Below, piece by piece: positions 51,250-62,505 of a stretch of DNA of 64,000 bases. The notes beneath the pieces were generated by a model. That model did not search any database. It was not told the DNA's origin and saw only the letters and a list, made by a program, of their open reading frames with translations. Every line of letters starts with the position of its first letter. Position 1 is the stretch's first letter. Source of the stretch: Trichobilharzia regenti (taxonomy: Eukaryota; Platyhelminthes; Trematoda; Strigeidida; Schistosomatidae); NCBI GenBank assembly GCA_944472135.2, contig OX235270.1:122465842-122529841 (forward strand). The letters are read 5' to 3'. The position numbers were made by a program, and so were the translations under genes.

Positions 51250-52440
51250 TAGTTATTATTATTATTATATCCTTTAATTCCTAGAGGAACGTAGGGCTTC
51301 AGCTGCCCATCTCCATTGCCTTCTGTTTTCTGCCAACATTTTCACTCCGCTTCAAGTCTGCCCATATGCTTTCATCTCCTCTTCACATGACCTCCTCCAA
51401 ATAAAAACACCCTTGCACTGACGACCAACTCGCCACTTCCCTTTAAAACGAGTTTCACTCGAGCAAAAGATGGCCTGTCTAGTGATGAAAATCACTTGAT
51501 GGTTTCCTCAGTGTATGGCTAATCCATCTCCATTTCTTCCTGGCTATTTGTTTCGCAATCGGTTCCTGGCTGGTTCGCTCAAAACCAGAGATCTTTGTGG
51601 CTGATCCTTTCTGGCCGGCCATCTGATCTTGAGTATTGAGCGAAGACAACTGTTAATGAAGGTCTGAAGTTTGTTTGAGATGCTCTTCATGACGCGCAAA
51701 ACAAGTCTCTGATCCGTATAGTAGCACTATCTTCACATTGGAGTTGAAAATCCGGATCTTATTTTTAGTGCTGAGTGCTGTTGACCTCCACACAGACTTG
51801 AGGGTAATGAAAGCTTGTCTTGCTTTTCCGATTCTGGCTTTGATATCTTCGTCAGTTCCGCCTGTAGTTGAAACGATGCTTCCTGGGTAGGTAAGGGAGG
51901 TTATTTCCTTCAGGTTCCTCCCATTCATGCTGATTGTCATCTGTTGTTGTTGTTGCTGTTGGCCAGGAATCTTCATCACCTCTGTTTTATCTATGTTCAC
52001 AAAAATTGAAGTCACATCTTCCCTGATGCTTCCTCTGCCAGCCTGTTGCTTTGCACTTGCATATCTTCCAGTTTGTGGGAAATCAGACATATATCATCGG
52101 CGAAGTCCAGTCTGATTTTGTTCGAGTCCATTTTATGCCTGTTTCCTCATTGTCCGTAAAAAAAAAAAATGTCTGTCGCATTATCCAGTCTACTGCAATC
52201 AGGAAGATCATTGGCGATAATAGAAAAAAAAACAGCCCTGCCTCACTCCCGTCCTCAAAACTTCGAAGGCTTCCGTAAGTTTCCCGTTGTGGATTACTTG
52301 GAATGCAGCATTGTCGTATAACTGTTGGATGAGATGTATGATTGTTGATGGGACCCCGTAGTAGCGAAGTAGTTGCCAATGACCTCTCGATCGACGCTGT
52401 CGAAGGCCTTTTCAAAGTCGATGAAGTTGAGCTAGAGAGG
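51250..52440 (-). mobile_element. 5'-truncated RTE LINE copy
   Basis: Minus-strand: LNFIDFEKAFDSVDREVI region (about 52430-52380), LLSPMIFLIAVDWIMRQT, then VNIDKTEVMKIPGQQQ, ISMNGRNLKEITSLTYPGS, STTGGTDEDIKAR, VKIVLLYGSETC and C-terminal KWRWISHTLRK-type sequence, ending with the RTE tail and TTA-triplets at 51253. T-run expansions (for example at 52159) and shifts break it. Confidence 0.85.
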
Positions 52441-53219
52441 TGACTGCCATTCCAGACTTAGTAAAGACAGTTTATTCGAGATTTGGTATCTTTATATGGC
52501 GGAATCAGGTACAACTTATCTGGAAATCACCATTCGTAAAGATCTTCCGTGTTGTGCTACTTTTGGCCATCATATTGTGTTTCTTTGCGTTCCTTTCACG
52601 TCTCTTATGTATATACACAACGCTGTATCATTTGCTTTCTCTAACATCAGATCTATCTCCGTGCTATTTGAAGTTTTTATGTCTCTGAACATCTCCTCAT
52701 AAACTACTGATAAATCTTATCAGTAGCACACGGCACAACATCAAATAGAGTAAACAATACGTATTTTAATGGATAAAACATCTGTCAGCTCAGCGACTTC
52801 AGCAGGCCGCCTTTTAATGTACACCTGATGCAGGAATCAGTTTCAAAATTTTTATCCACATGATATTTCTCTATCGTTATAGGCTGAGAAACTATGAAAC
52901 TTTTGCATCTTTTGAATTATATTTTTAAAATTTGAATGATCGTTACGATATCCTTCATAAATGTGCAATTTTGAATCAGTGTTACTTAAATTAAACCATT
53001 ATGTTGTAAACAACATATTTTTTTCCTTTGGCTGTCATTTTTATGACATATTGTGAAAGTCTATTTTAAGACTTTATACAGTTCAGTAATTTTATATTCG
53101 CCTTCCTTTTTCACGTTAATTTTGTTCAGAGGGACAAATAAATAGTTGTCTATGGGCATGAGGTTATTTTTATCATTAATATTGTTGACATCATTCTCGG
53201 ATAATTTGTGATTCAAGTT
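52441..53219. other. Non-coding stretch
   Basis: No gene. A short inverted repeat CTACTGATAA..TTATCAGTAG lies near 52703-52727. Confidence 0.4.
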
Positions 53220-53860
53220 GAGAAATAAATCTCAAAGGCATACAAGCCAAATTCAACTAGCTGGCAGATGAGGCTACAAAGACAAGACTTCAAGTCAGCA
53301 TAGATGACTAGCATCAATCACCGCTGGTGGATGAAATCTAAAATTAGTCGTCTCTTTCCACTACCTAGGCAGAATCATTTCAACAACTGGTGGAACGGAT
53401 AGGGAAAGCAGTGTAGGCGTTATTGGTGTGGAATTTTACAATATCCGAACATTTGGATAGTCAGTGCTTCTGCATTGCTTAGGGATTTGAAGTGTAGCAA
53501 AAAGCGTTTCTAAAAAGTTATTACGAACGTCTCCGCTGAAGATCAAGTGGCTGGTCAGAAGGGATACGCAAAAAGGGACATTGACAACGAATAAACTAGG
53601 AACTCACTACGTAGGAGATGGAAATGGATTGGCCATACTATGAGTGACACCACACGCCAAGTTCTTGAGGGAAACGTTAATGTGGGGTGACGAGTTCAGA
53701 GTTTGAGGATGACACAGAGATCATGTAAACAGGTAATAACAACATTTTTGGAGTGTTGGATACACCTGTAAAGTGGTGACACAGAACCAAGTGCAATGCA
53801 GATGTGCTGCTGAAGCACTATGTTCCCTTCGGAACCCATGTGGGGAAGAATAGCACTATA
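53220..53860 (+). mobile_element. Old RTE LINE 3' fragment
   Basis: Readable only in pieces: LGRIISTTGGTDRE (about 53365-53405) and RRWKWIGHTMSDTTRQVLEG (about 53605-53670), with the tail CTGCTGAAGCACTATGTTCC near 53810. Much more diverged than the other copies. Confidence 0.65.
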
Positions 53861-54035
53861 GTGGCCTTGTAACCAGATGGTCCTGGGTTCGAGCCCCTGT
53901 GGTGGGTGCCTACAGTTGAGGAGTCCCAAACTAGGACGACGGAAACAGCTGTCCGGTACTCCCAGTTTGTTTTCCAGTGGTTCTCTAACAAATATCAGCT
54001 CACGATGAAATCCTGTAACCAATTAATGTAACTGC
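53850..54035 (+). mobile_element. Sm-alpha SINE fragment with hammerhead relic
   Basis: B-box GGGTTCGAGCCCC, GGTGGGTGCC, GAGGAGTCCCAAACTAGGAC, GGAAACAGCTGTCCGGTACT and tail CAGTGGTTCTCTAAC. The core is GTTGAGG and three extra bases precede GAAAC; stem II GTCC/GGAC is kept. Confidence 0.75.
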
Positions 54036-54117
54036 TGAACCCAGATTTATTTACCCTAGGAGAATTAGGTGATTTTAGACTTTCAAATATCCCATCGTCG
54101 TGATTTAAAAGTCAATT

Positions 54118-54165
54118 TGAATAAAGAATATTATTTTCGATGAATTCTCTTCATATTTTCACATT
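54118..54165 (-). ncRNA. PLE-type hammerhead relic, copy i
   Basis: On the minus strand ATGAAGA core, GAATTCATC with G-C and A-T pairs, GAAA, AATAATATTCTT, U17, ATTC. Stem I is not paired. Confidence 0.35.
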
Positions 54166-54194
54166 TATAAAGTAGAATTTGTTTGATTGATCGG

Positions 54195-54470
54195 AGGATT
54201 TCATCATGAGCTGATATCAGTTAGAGAGCCATTGGGAGTATTGAACTGTTGTTTCGTCCTATTTTTGGACTATTCAGCAGTAGGCACCCACTGCAGGGGT
54301 TCGAACCCAGGACCTTCTGGTGAAAAAGCGAGAGGGCACGTAAAGCATTAAGCCACTGGGGCCCAATTGAATGGCCCATGAACTCCAACTTCTGCCAATT
54401 CATGACATAATAGTACCCAGTACCATTCATTTCATACGTCAGAACCACACAGGTCACCTCTTATATAAGA
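54195..54470 (-). mobile_element. Sm-alpha SINE with good hammerhead
   Basis: Minus-strand order: upstream body (GTCATGAATTGGCAGAAGTT), A-box-like region (CCCAGTGGCTTAATGC), B-box GGGTTCGAACCCC, ribozyme, and tail TAACTGATATCAGCTCATGA. Confidence 0.8.
54238..54284 (-). ncRNA. Sm-alpha hammerhead ribozyme, best-preserved copy
   Basis: On the minus strand stem I CTACTG with AATAC/G partner, core CTGAATA (CTGATGA with two changes around positions 7-8), stem II GTCC-AAAAATA-GGAC perfect, GAAA, helix III ACAACAGTT-type and C17. Stem II and the GAAA element are perfect; the core change at G8 should abolish cleavage. Confidence 0.65.
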
Positions 54471-55950
54471 GATGTCAGTTATTATCTGTTTAAGTTAACT
54501 TGTATTTCCTGTTCGCTGGTTATATTTGAGTGTCATTTCGACCACCATTACTTACTGTGGATATAGGTGTGTGCAGCTGACTATCCCCGAATAGGAAAAA
54601 GTGATGATCTTGGATTCCAGTGCTAGGTAGCACCAAACGGAATAATTTCACATTTGTCCTTAGACATTGTCAGAGCGTCCTTGCTAGGAGGCAGTATATC
54701 AGTAGAGAGTGAGCATTCCGGTTCAGTATTACTGATCAATGTGGAATGCAAGTTAATTTAGAAAATATAAAGCAGTTCTCAGTATTTGCTTACTTACTTG
54801 CTGAAACGGCCTGTACGGAGTTAGAAAACACCAATTTATTTTCTTTTCTGTTTAGATTCTTTGAATGGGTTTTATTAATTCATTTCTCTAAACAAGTACG
54901 TATTACAGAATTCACAATATTAGGTGGATACTGATTAGTGACTGGTGTAATATGTCTAATCCTTTGTTTAGTGCCAACTAAATTCTGTCATTCAAATAAC
55001 GTCTCTAACTACAGCACTGGGTGACGCGGGTTCGAATCTATGAAGGAACATGAGTTCCTTCAAGGTTGCAGAGACGTCTTGCTGACAAGTGTCAACTTAC
55101 ACGAAACCTAAGTTCAAGGCTTCCTGTGGCCGATCGGCTCCAACCATCTAATATGAATGCATAATTATTTAATTCCAGAATAAAACACAATACAATTGGA
55201 AGTAATACAACTGAACTTTGTGATTTTCTGGTTATCTGTTTTCGGCTTTGAAAAGATTTTTGGAACTTAATGACTTAAAGACCATAAGACTTACGACCCT
55301 TTTATGTATTAATTTTGAGAGCAACTTCATCTTTCTGACTGCCGTAAGTTCAGAAAGACTACTTATATTTCATATAACAAAAAGTAAAGGGACTACTGTA
55401 AGGCAACAGGAACCTAAATTGAATCGATATACCAAAAGTAAGTCTTATCTCATAAGTTATTAATCCCACAGAATTGGTGACATAGTTGTGTTTAAGTGAT
55501 AAAAAAATAAAGTCATCTGACACAGTCCAGTGACTAAGCAGATACTTGGTATCAGTTCAACTAGTCTGGTTATAAGGCGGCTAAATCGTAATTTTAATGG
55601 TCCATAATGTTGAACTAAAATACATGGCAATGTCAGCATAAAACAAGTATTAGGAAAGCTTTCTGGTGTAAAGTAACGGTGAAAGATTTTTCCCTACCGG
55701 AAAAATGGACTATCATGATGTCCTGAAGTGGACTGTACATATACAACAATTATTCATAGTGTCCACTTGATGACTAATCTAGGTAGATACAAATGTATTT
55801 AGAACGAAAATATGAATAATAACAGAGCATTTATTCTAACAATCATAGAAAGTTTAATTAGACCTTAAAATGTTCTGTATACAATGCCAGAGATACGCAG
55901 TAGGAAACGGATTTAGATTCCACCTACTCTCAAGAGACTTAAAGTAAAGT
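54471..55950. other. Non-coding stretch
   Basis: No gene recognised. At 55015-55150 a B-box-like GGGTTCGAATC followed by a hairpin (GAAGGAACATGAGTTCCTTC) may be a piece of another tRNA-derived repeat, but no second copy is in the window. Confidence 0.4.
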
Positions 55951-55954
55951 CAAG

Positions 55955-56110
55955 TGCCAGTCAGACTCAACGTTGAAGTGTGACATGAAGGAGATCATAT
56001 GAAGGGGAATTGAGAATTTGTGAGCATTCGCAAAGCTAACTGGAAGTGATGACAGACAGTCGAGTGGAATGTGATTGTGCCACCAGTGCCCTGTGTTCCT
56101 TTTCCAAACA
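55955..56110 (+). repeat. Probable RTE 3' end relic
   Basis: GACATGAAGGAGATCATATG-AAGGGGAATTG parallels GACATGGGGGAGATCGTGTG-AAGAGGAGTTG of the RTE at 50640, followed by GCCCTGTGTTCC as a tail remnant. Confidence 0.5.
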
Positions 56111-56412
56111 CCGAAAAATCAACAATAATGATAAAAAGAAATCTTATATAATAGTGATTTACATTTTGTTGTTGTTTTTCGTGCATTTCTCACACAATAT
56201 AATGTTGTTGTTTCTGTGTTATAGTTTCAAGACACAAAATTAGATTAATGCATAGCATCTGTTCTTGTTTTCATGAAAATTATCTTGCTTTCTTTAGTTT
56301 TTTGATGTGTAACTATTTGAGTGACGGAAAGTATAGCATGTTGTTCAGTTAATAATGCGCTCTTTTGGCTAAATGTAAAGTTAAACTCTTCGCTCGCATA
56401 TACTTGTTCTTT

Positions 56413-56644
56413 GTGCGTCGATGACGCAGCGGTTGGGACGATCGCCGACCATGCACATGGTCCGGGGTTCAATCCCCGGCCAACGCGCTCCTTTACTTCG
56501 CTGTGCCAGGAATAAAGCTGGTAAAGAGGAAAGGTCGGGCATGAGGCCAACAACCCCATCTTGTAAAAAGAAATACCACTGCTACAGAAACGTCTACGCT
56601 CTAGCTTGAATCCCTATGTTTAACTGGGAACGTGAAGGAAAAAA
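56413..56644 (+). mobile_element. SINE-C copy with 11-bp target duplication
   Basis: ACTTGTTCTTT occurs at 56402-56412 and 56645-56655. Head GTGCGTCGATGACGCAGCGG, CCATGCACATGG hairpin, B-box GGGGTTCAATCCCC, then the SINE-C body and an A-run. Strong evidence of retrotransposition. Confidence 0.9.
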
Positions 56645-56655
56645 ACTTGTTCTTT

Positions 56656-57609
56656 TAGGGAACCGATGAAATCGTAATATACCAGTATGTTTATTTTAGC
56701 CAGTATCTCTGAATCATGAAGCGTTTTTCATAACCTAATCGGGGTAAGGAATCTAGTTAAGCCTAAAGTATAATTGTCCTTTTCAAATTGTTTCTTAGAG
56801 TATTCAGGAAGAACTCTTTTTTACCTGATGTCTTAATTTATATTCTTAGTTGTACTAATTGTGTCATGATTTATGCATTGGTCAAGACGTCTTTGATCAG
56901 TAAGAAAGTATGATTTTCGTTAACACTAGGATAGCGAATACATGCAAGTGACTATTAGGTGTACGTCAATTTTCTAATACACTAGACCAAATAAATTAGT
57001 TGTCGAAGCTACACAGATGAAAATATTGGTGTTATAGAGAAAACGCTCTGCCTGTTTTATTTTCCTGCTGGAATGTTCAACGGTGACAGGATGGATCACG
57101 TTTTCCTGGATTACCTTTGAAATATCACCAACATGTAGTGTTCAATACTGTGACAACAACAACAACTGTAAATAGAAAATGTGGTATTTGGTTCTTTTCA
57201 TTCTCCCTTACACCATTCTCATATTTGTTATAACCAAAAGTGTTTTGTTAAAGGATTGCAGTGATTTTCAAAATCACATCAGAAATGTTGACGGTGCATA
57301 GTTGAAGCTGTTCTTGTGTGTATGCGTGTTGTACACACAAATACAAGTTGATCACAAAACAATGTAACGAAATATCAACCTAAGTGATTCATTTGATACT
57401 GTAGAATGTCCGGTCTTTTCCATTTTTCCATTCCAACGGTATAGAAGCTCTCACAGAATTCATGTTTGAGTTTGTCAAGACTTGAGAAATTCAACTTATT
57501 ATTGAGATAAATCATTTTCAAATGATGCAGCTGGATGTCTTTGGTGTTGTTTTGTTCTCTGAGTTAAATAGCTTGATTACGAGGCTTTAATTACCCATCC
57601 TGACAACAT
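56656..57609. other. Non-coding stretch
   Basis: No gene or repeat recognised. Confidence 0.4.
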
Positions 57610-57797
57610 TTTTTTTTTTGATTTACAGCTTGATTCCACACCGTATTTTTGGTACAAGTATGGAATTTTCAGCATGGATATCGGTAGCCCAAATTTTGCA
57701 GGCCGACCATAGATATCAGGTGTGCGCTGGCGTGGGCTCGAACCCCGGACCATGTGCATGGTTGGCGAGAGTCCTAACCACTATGCCACTGACGCAC
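57610..57797 (-). mobile_element. SINE-B copy
   Basis: Near-complete: minus-strand head GTGCGTCAGTGGCATAGTGG, CCATGCACATGG, GGGGTTCGAGCCC, then the SINE-B body and an A-run (T11 at 57608-57619 in the window). Confidence 0.88.
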
Positions 57798-57959
57798 AGT
57801 GTTAAATTCAAAATGAAGTCATTCTTTCAAGTTTATTTTGGAATTTTAATTCATTTTAAAGCACAAAAACAAATTTGGCGACCAGTGGTTATCAGTTTGT
57901 TGCGAAGTTAAAATATAATTTTTTTATTTTCAAGTGTTGGTTTTCAGGCATATTTGATT

Positions 57960-58195
57960 GATTTCAGTTAAGATCACGAATTCATCACTTCAGTTAGAGG
58001 ACTTTTGGAAACTTTGGAGTACTAGACAGCTGTCTCACTCTTGTTTGGGACTCTTTAGCAGTATGTCACCATGTACTCACCTGAGACCCAACCCAAGGCC
58101 TTGAGGTTACAAGACGAGCTCACTGACCATTAAACTACTGTGAAGGAATCTGGCGGTCCATCAATTCTAACTTCTGCTAATTCGCCGTTTCAGAG
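57960..58195 (-). mobile_element. Sm-alpha SINE, diverged
   Basis: Minus-strand: body AGCAGAAGTTAGAATTGATG, B-box region CCTTGGGTTGGGTCTC, ACATACTGCTAAAGAGTCCC, AAACAAGAGTGAGACAGCTG, TAGTACTCC. Stem I TACTG/TAGTA and helix III persist, core CTAAAGA. Confidence 0.65.
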
Positions 58196-58309
58196 TTCTC
58201 ATATCCAGCTTGGTGGACTCTGTTAGTCATTACTCCTCATTAGAACTTCAGGCGACTGTAGTCATTCACTAGTGTAGGTTAGTTACAAAGACCTTATTGA
58301 TTTCAAGTT

Positions 58310-58480
58310 TCAACACAAACTGACTTCAAGTAGAGAACCTGTAGAACTTGGGTTCGGTCAGTGGTAGGGATATGGGTGCGTGTTGATGAAGAGTCCTAAA
58401 CAGGAGCAAAATAGCTGTTCAGAACTCCCTGTTTTCCAATGGTTCTCTAAGTGAACTCACTTAATATCAATAAATTACCT
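58310..58480 (+). mobile_element. Sm-alpha SINE fragment
   Basis: GGTGCGTGTTGATGAAGAG, TCCTAAACAGGAGC, AAAATAGCTGTTCAGAACTC and the tail TTTTCCAATGGTTCTCTAAG. TTGATGA is one base from the ribozyme core; GAAA is CAAA. It faces away from the copy at 57960-58195. Confidence 0.65.
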
Positions 58481-58724
58481 GGAAATGAACACTTAATAGT
58501 TTGATTTTCTTCGCCTCACTGAAGTTATTCTCCATATGGGATGCATGTTTAAATGATTACATACTTTTGATTACTTACTATTTAACCTAATAAATTAAAT
58601 CTCAAGAGAAGTCAGTGTTTAGAACACCTGTCACATTACACAGTTTATGTCAAATGTCAAAAATACTAACAAATAACTTCATTTCAAAGTTATTTATATT
58701 ATATCTTATTTATTAAATATATAG

Positions 58725-59190
58725 GTAACATTATTATTATTATTATTGTATCCTTTAGTTCCTAGAGGAACATAGGGCTTCAGCTGCTCACCTCCATTTC
58801 CTTCGGTTTTCTGACAACTTTTTCACCCTGCTCCAGGTCTGTTCACATGCTTTCATCTCCTCCTCGCATGATCTCCTCCAAGTCACCCTTGGACGACCAA
58901 CTCGCCGCCTCCCTTTCGGGTTCCATTCGAGGGCTTGTCTAGTGATGTCACTTGATGGTTTCCTCAGCGTATGGCCAATCCATCTCCATTTCTTTCTGCC
59001 TATTTGTTTCACAATCGGTTCCTGATTGGTTCGCTCCCAGAGATCCCTGTTTCTGATCTTTTCTGGCCATCTGATCTTGAGTATTGAGCGGAGACAGCTG
59101 TTAATGAAGGTTTGGAGTTTGTTTGAGATGCTCTTTATGACTCGCCAAGTCTCTGATCCGTATAGTAGCACTGACTTCACATTAGAGTTA
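58725..59190 (-). mobile_element. 5'-truncated RTE LINE copy with open C-terminus
   Basis: Codons for the last 130 residues are open (58788-59180): SVLLYGSETWRVIKSI, SILKIRWPEKIRNRDLWER, RRVGRPRVTWRRSCEEEM, KLSENRRKW, followed by the RTE tail and TTA repeats (58732-58746). Cleanest copy of the RTE C-terminus in the window, but it has no RT palm. Confidence 0.85.
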
Positions 59191-60099
59191 CATGTAGATA
59201 ATTAATTCTGGTGTTAATTTATGTGAGCAACATTAATTAATATGATTCGATCTGGCGTTACATGGAAGTTGATTTGTGTATTTTAGGTGAAACGCTTAAA
59301 GATGAACTTCGGGCATGCAAAACTGCCACTTATCACATATTCACTAGTTAACTGACTGAAAGCTGATTTATTAATTAATTATGCTGTTATGTACTGGTCG
59401 AGTAATTAATAATCCTGATGCAGGAAGGCGGAAATCAGAAAACCACCAGGTTCACGATGATACTTGTATTCCTCTTTTAAACAAGGAAAATCAATGTCAC
59501 ACAAGTGTATGAGCGAATGTTCAAAAATGAACGAATCAATAGACAGTCTTAACATGATTGGTTGTAGTGTCATGTGACAACAAGGTCATACATTGTTTAT
59601 TTAGTTAGTGGACAGACAAAAGCATATCGTCAGTTACAATGAAATATCGATCCATATACACATAGCAAAATATAATAGACTGTCAACAACAAAACACACA
59701 TATTATATGGATACATATCATATACACACTGACTTTGATTAAATTTACAAGTGACTCCTTCATTCTACTGATTTATATTATGGTTAATTACAGTTGAAAT
59801 GGAGATTAGTACTACATTTTGAAATCACTACTGTAGGTGAAGAGGTGTAGAATAAGATTTGTAGTCTGTGTGGTAGATTAACCTAATTATGAGTATTCAT
59901 TGTAATATAGGTTTTTTGTATTTCCCAATGAATGAAAAACAAAACAATATTGTTTTTACTAACGTTCCGGTATTTAATGATAATAGCTTTATCAAAGTAT
60001 TATTAAACCAGAATTTACAAAATTTTAGCTTATATGTAACAACTTAATCATCGTTCCTCAGCATGGGGTCATTTTCCCCTTGTCAAATTTATTAAATTA
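59191..60099. other. Non-coding stretch with a PLE terminal sequence
   Basis: No gene. At 59930-60010 CAATATTGTTTTTACTAACG and AATAGCTTTATCAAAG parallel the sequence around 61830-61880 (ACAATATTGTTTT.. reverse) and so look like PLE terminal sequence. Confidence 0.4.
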
Positions 60100-60154
60100 T
60101 TTCTGATTACAGCTTGATTCCACACTGTATTTTTGGTACAAGTATGGAATTTTA
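60100..60154 (-). mobile_element. SINE-B 3' fragment
   Basis: Only the tail half (CTGATTACAGCTTGATTCC, then TTTTTGGTACAAGTATGG) is present, adjoining PLE sequence. Confidence 0.7.
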
Positions 60155-60365
60155 AATCTTTTATCCCTTCCACAAATCCAAAAGTATCCTTTACACTGTG
60201 TTTCACCAACTCGGTATGAAGAGGCTGTAAGAGTTTGACTAACCATTTGGCTACAGGATGGTATGGCGAATTAAGCATATAATACTGGTCGAAGCGGTAC
60301 ACCATCTTTGTGCACTTTAGGCGAGACATATAGTCTTGATGTGAACGTTCCAGTGGGTTTTTTAT
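60155..60365 (-). pseudogene. PLE RT N-terminal fragment
   Basis: On the minus strand SRLKCTKMVYRFDQYYMLNS, PYHPVAKWLVKLLQPLHTEL and VKHSVKDTFGFVEGIKDL: the RT region upstream of the palm (compare VKYGVKDVFAFVDNIKD at 19.48 kb). Bounded on both sides by SINE-B sequence. Confidence 0.75.
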
Positions 60366-60556
60366 TTTATTTTTATTTTTGATTACAGCTTGATTCCACA
60401 CTGTATTTTTGGTACAAGTATGGAATTTTCAGCGTGGATATCGTTAGCTCAAATTTTGCAGGCCGACCATAGATATCGGGTGTGCGTCGGTAGGGGATCG
60501 TACCTCGGACTATATGCATGGTTGGCGAGAGTCCTAACCACTGTGCCACCAACCAC
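60366..60556 (-). mobile_element. SINE-B copy
   Basis: Minus-strand head TGGTTGGTGGCACAGTGG, CCATGCATATAG, then GGTACGATCCCC, SINE-B body and A-rich tail. Head partly decayed. Confidence 0.82.
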
Positions 60557-60639
60557 AGTTGGTAAAAATAACGAAACCAGGTGTAGGTTGTTGGATTTGA
60601 TCACTGTGTAGAAGTATAATAGCAATGTGTGTTTACATA

Positions 60640-61676
60640 GTGAACTTGCTTACCACATTCGTGTTGATTTTGTCACTTCATGACTGAGGGAGATGTTGTA
60701 ACGAGGTCAGATTCTGTTTCACTCCATCATTCCTATTCAGGCAATTTGGATCCCACTTGACATGGAGTGTTTCTGATATTAGACGTTCCTTGTGATTCCT
60801 AAAGTTATTGTCAAAATCAATTTTGTGGCCTGATTCTATGGCTGATGATTTTTCAAGTTTTTCTAGTTCAACCGGATTTCTCGGTGGTTGAATAAATGCT
60901 CTACGGTGTTCATTTCTACTGATTTTGATTTCTCGAGATGTTTGTCCGATGCGTATCGCATCACATTCCGAGCATTTTATTTTTTAGACACAATTAAATA
61001 GAGAATCCTTAGGAATTTGATCTTTTATATGGACAAGGTTGTTTTGAAGTGTGTCCGATGTTTTGAAGAAAACTCTAATGTCGAGCTGATTGAGTACTCT
61101 TCCGATATCGTCTGACGTCTCTGCTCTATATGGAATGACGATTGTTGAAGTCCATGTTTTCGGAATGCATTTTCGGCCATACTTAATGTCTGTGTTGATT
61201 TTGTTGATGTAGTTCGTTGGGTAGTTGTTTTGCTTGAGAGTTTCAGTGATGTTTGATATTTCTTCTTCTTTTTCTTGCTCATCCGTTATGAGGGAGTGTG
61301 CTCGTCTAAGAAGACTTGAACCAACTGAAATCTTTGCACTGTTGGGGTGTGATGATTTGAAGTCTAACTATTTATTGGAGTGGGTTTTCTTCCTGAATAT
61401 GGATATACTAAAATGTCCATTTTCCTTTCTCTTAACTAGGCAGTCTAGAAATGGAAGTTCATTGATGTCTGATTCTGCTTCCGAAGTGAACTGGATTTTG
61501 GGAGATACGCAGTTTATTTTCTCCAGGAATGAATTGTGTAGATCTCGTTTTAGTACTACAAAAGTATCATCTGCATATCTTAACCATATTTCAGGAGTGA
61601 GTATGCTTGAAAAGATGTTATTTTCGAATCTGTTCATGAAAACGTCAGTGACTATTGGGGAGAATTTTTTGTTCAT
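60640..61676 (-). pseudogene. Penelope-like element 4: RT palm to GIY-YIG
   Basis: Minus-strand: SPIVTDVFMNRFENN, catalytic WLRYADDTFVVLKR, then ELPFLDCLVKRKENG and FRKKTHSNK; a stop; SSHPNSAKISVGSSLLRRA, TSTIVIPYRAETSDDIGRVL; then GIY-YIG CSECDAIRIGQTSREIKISR near 60975-60905 and ESGHKIDFDNN. The GIY tyrosine is replaced (AIRIGQT), which with the breaks makes a functional nuclease unlikely. The RT starts abruptly at 61676, where PLE 5 ends. Confidence 0.85.
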
Positions 61677-62505
61677 TCATTCTTTTTGTATTCAGAATTA
61701 TATTCCAGATTGTTGACAGTTGTTCTGAGTCACCTTTGTTACATGTATCCGGTGTGACCTTAGTGAATATTGATTCTGTTATAAGTCTCTCTTTCCATTT
61801 GTTCATTTCAGTTTTGAGAATACAAACATTGTTGCGAAACGTCAGTAAAAACAATATCGTTTTGTTTTTCATTCATTGGGAAATACAAAAGGTTTCATTA
61901 TAATGAGTTGTTCCAATCGGTATTGTGGCTTTTGTCCCATCCGTGTGCAAGTCTAGATGATTATTTTTTCTAATTTCTTGTGTTCCTGTTAGTTTACCTT
62001 TAGTTAGGCGTTTATGTTCATTCTCTCTTATTTCGAGTGATCTGGACGTTTGACCCACATATTAAGTCGGAAACTCAGCACAAGATATTTTTTAAGTCAC
62101 ATTGTTTTTATCCACCATTTTTATGGGATCTTTCAGTTGATTTATTTTATTTTTGATTAGATTCGTCAGTTTGAACGTCGTGCGAATCCCAATATTTTTG
62201 AGGTTTCTCCGAATTGCCTCTGATGTACCATTTTTATATGGTATTGTGGCTGCTTGTTTGCATTCTTCCGTCTTCTCGTTCTCCAGTTTTACCCTCTTTT
62301 TTCTCTTTTTGATATTATCTCTGATAAGTTCTTTTGGGTAGTTGTTGTCGAGTAGTATTTTGTATAGGATGTTTATTTTTTTACGCTGGTCCTCTGGTGT
62401 TGTTGTGAGTCTACATATTCTATCTGCAAGACCTTGTATTAATACTCGTTTTACCTTGAGTGGATGGGCCGAGTGATAATCAAGGAATCTTTCAGAGTGC
62501 GTAGT
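61645..62505 (-). pseudogene. Penelope-like element 5, 3' part with GIY-YIG
   Basis: Minus-strand: SERFLDYHSAHPLKVKRVLI, KINILYKILLDNNYPKELI, AATIPYKNGTSEAIRRNLK, IRTTFKLTNL, then frame-broken GIY-YIG (YVGQTSRSLEIRENEHKRL at 62060-62005) and MNKWKERLITESIFTKVTP. It is interrupted at 62506 by a CR1 LINE; its RT palm continues beyond it at 63720-64000. Confidence 0.83.
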
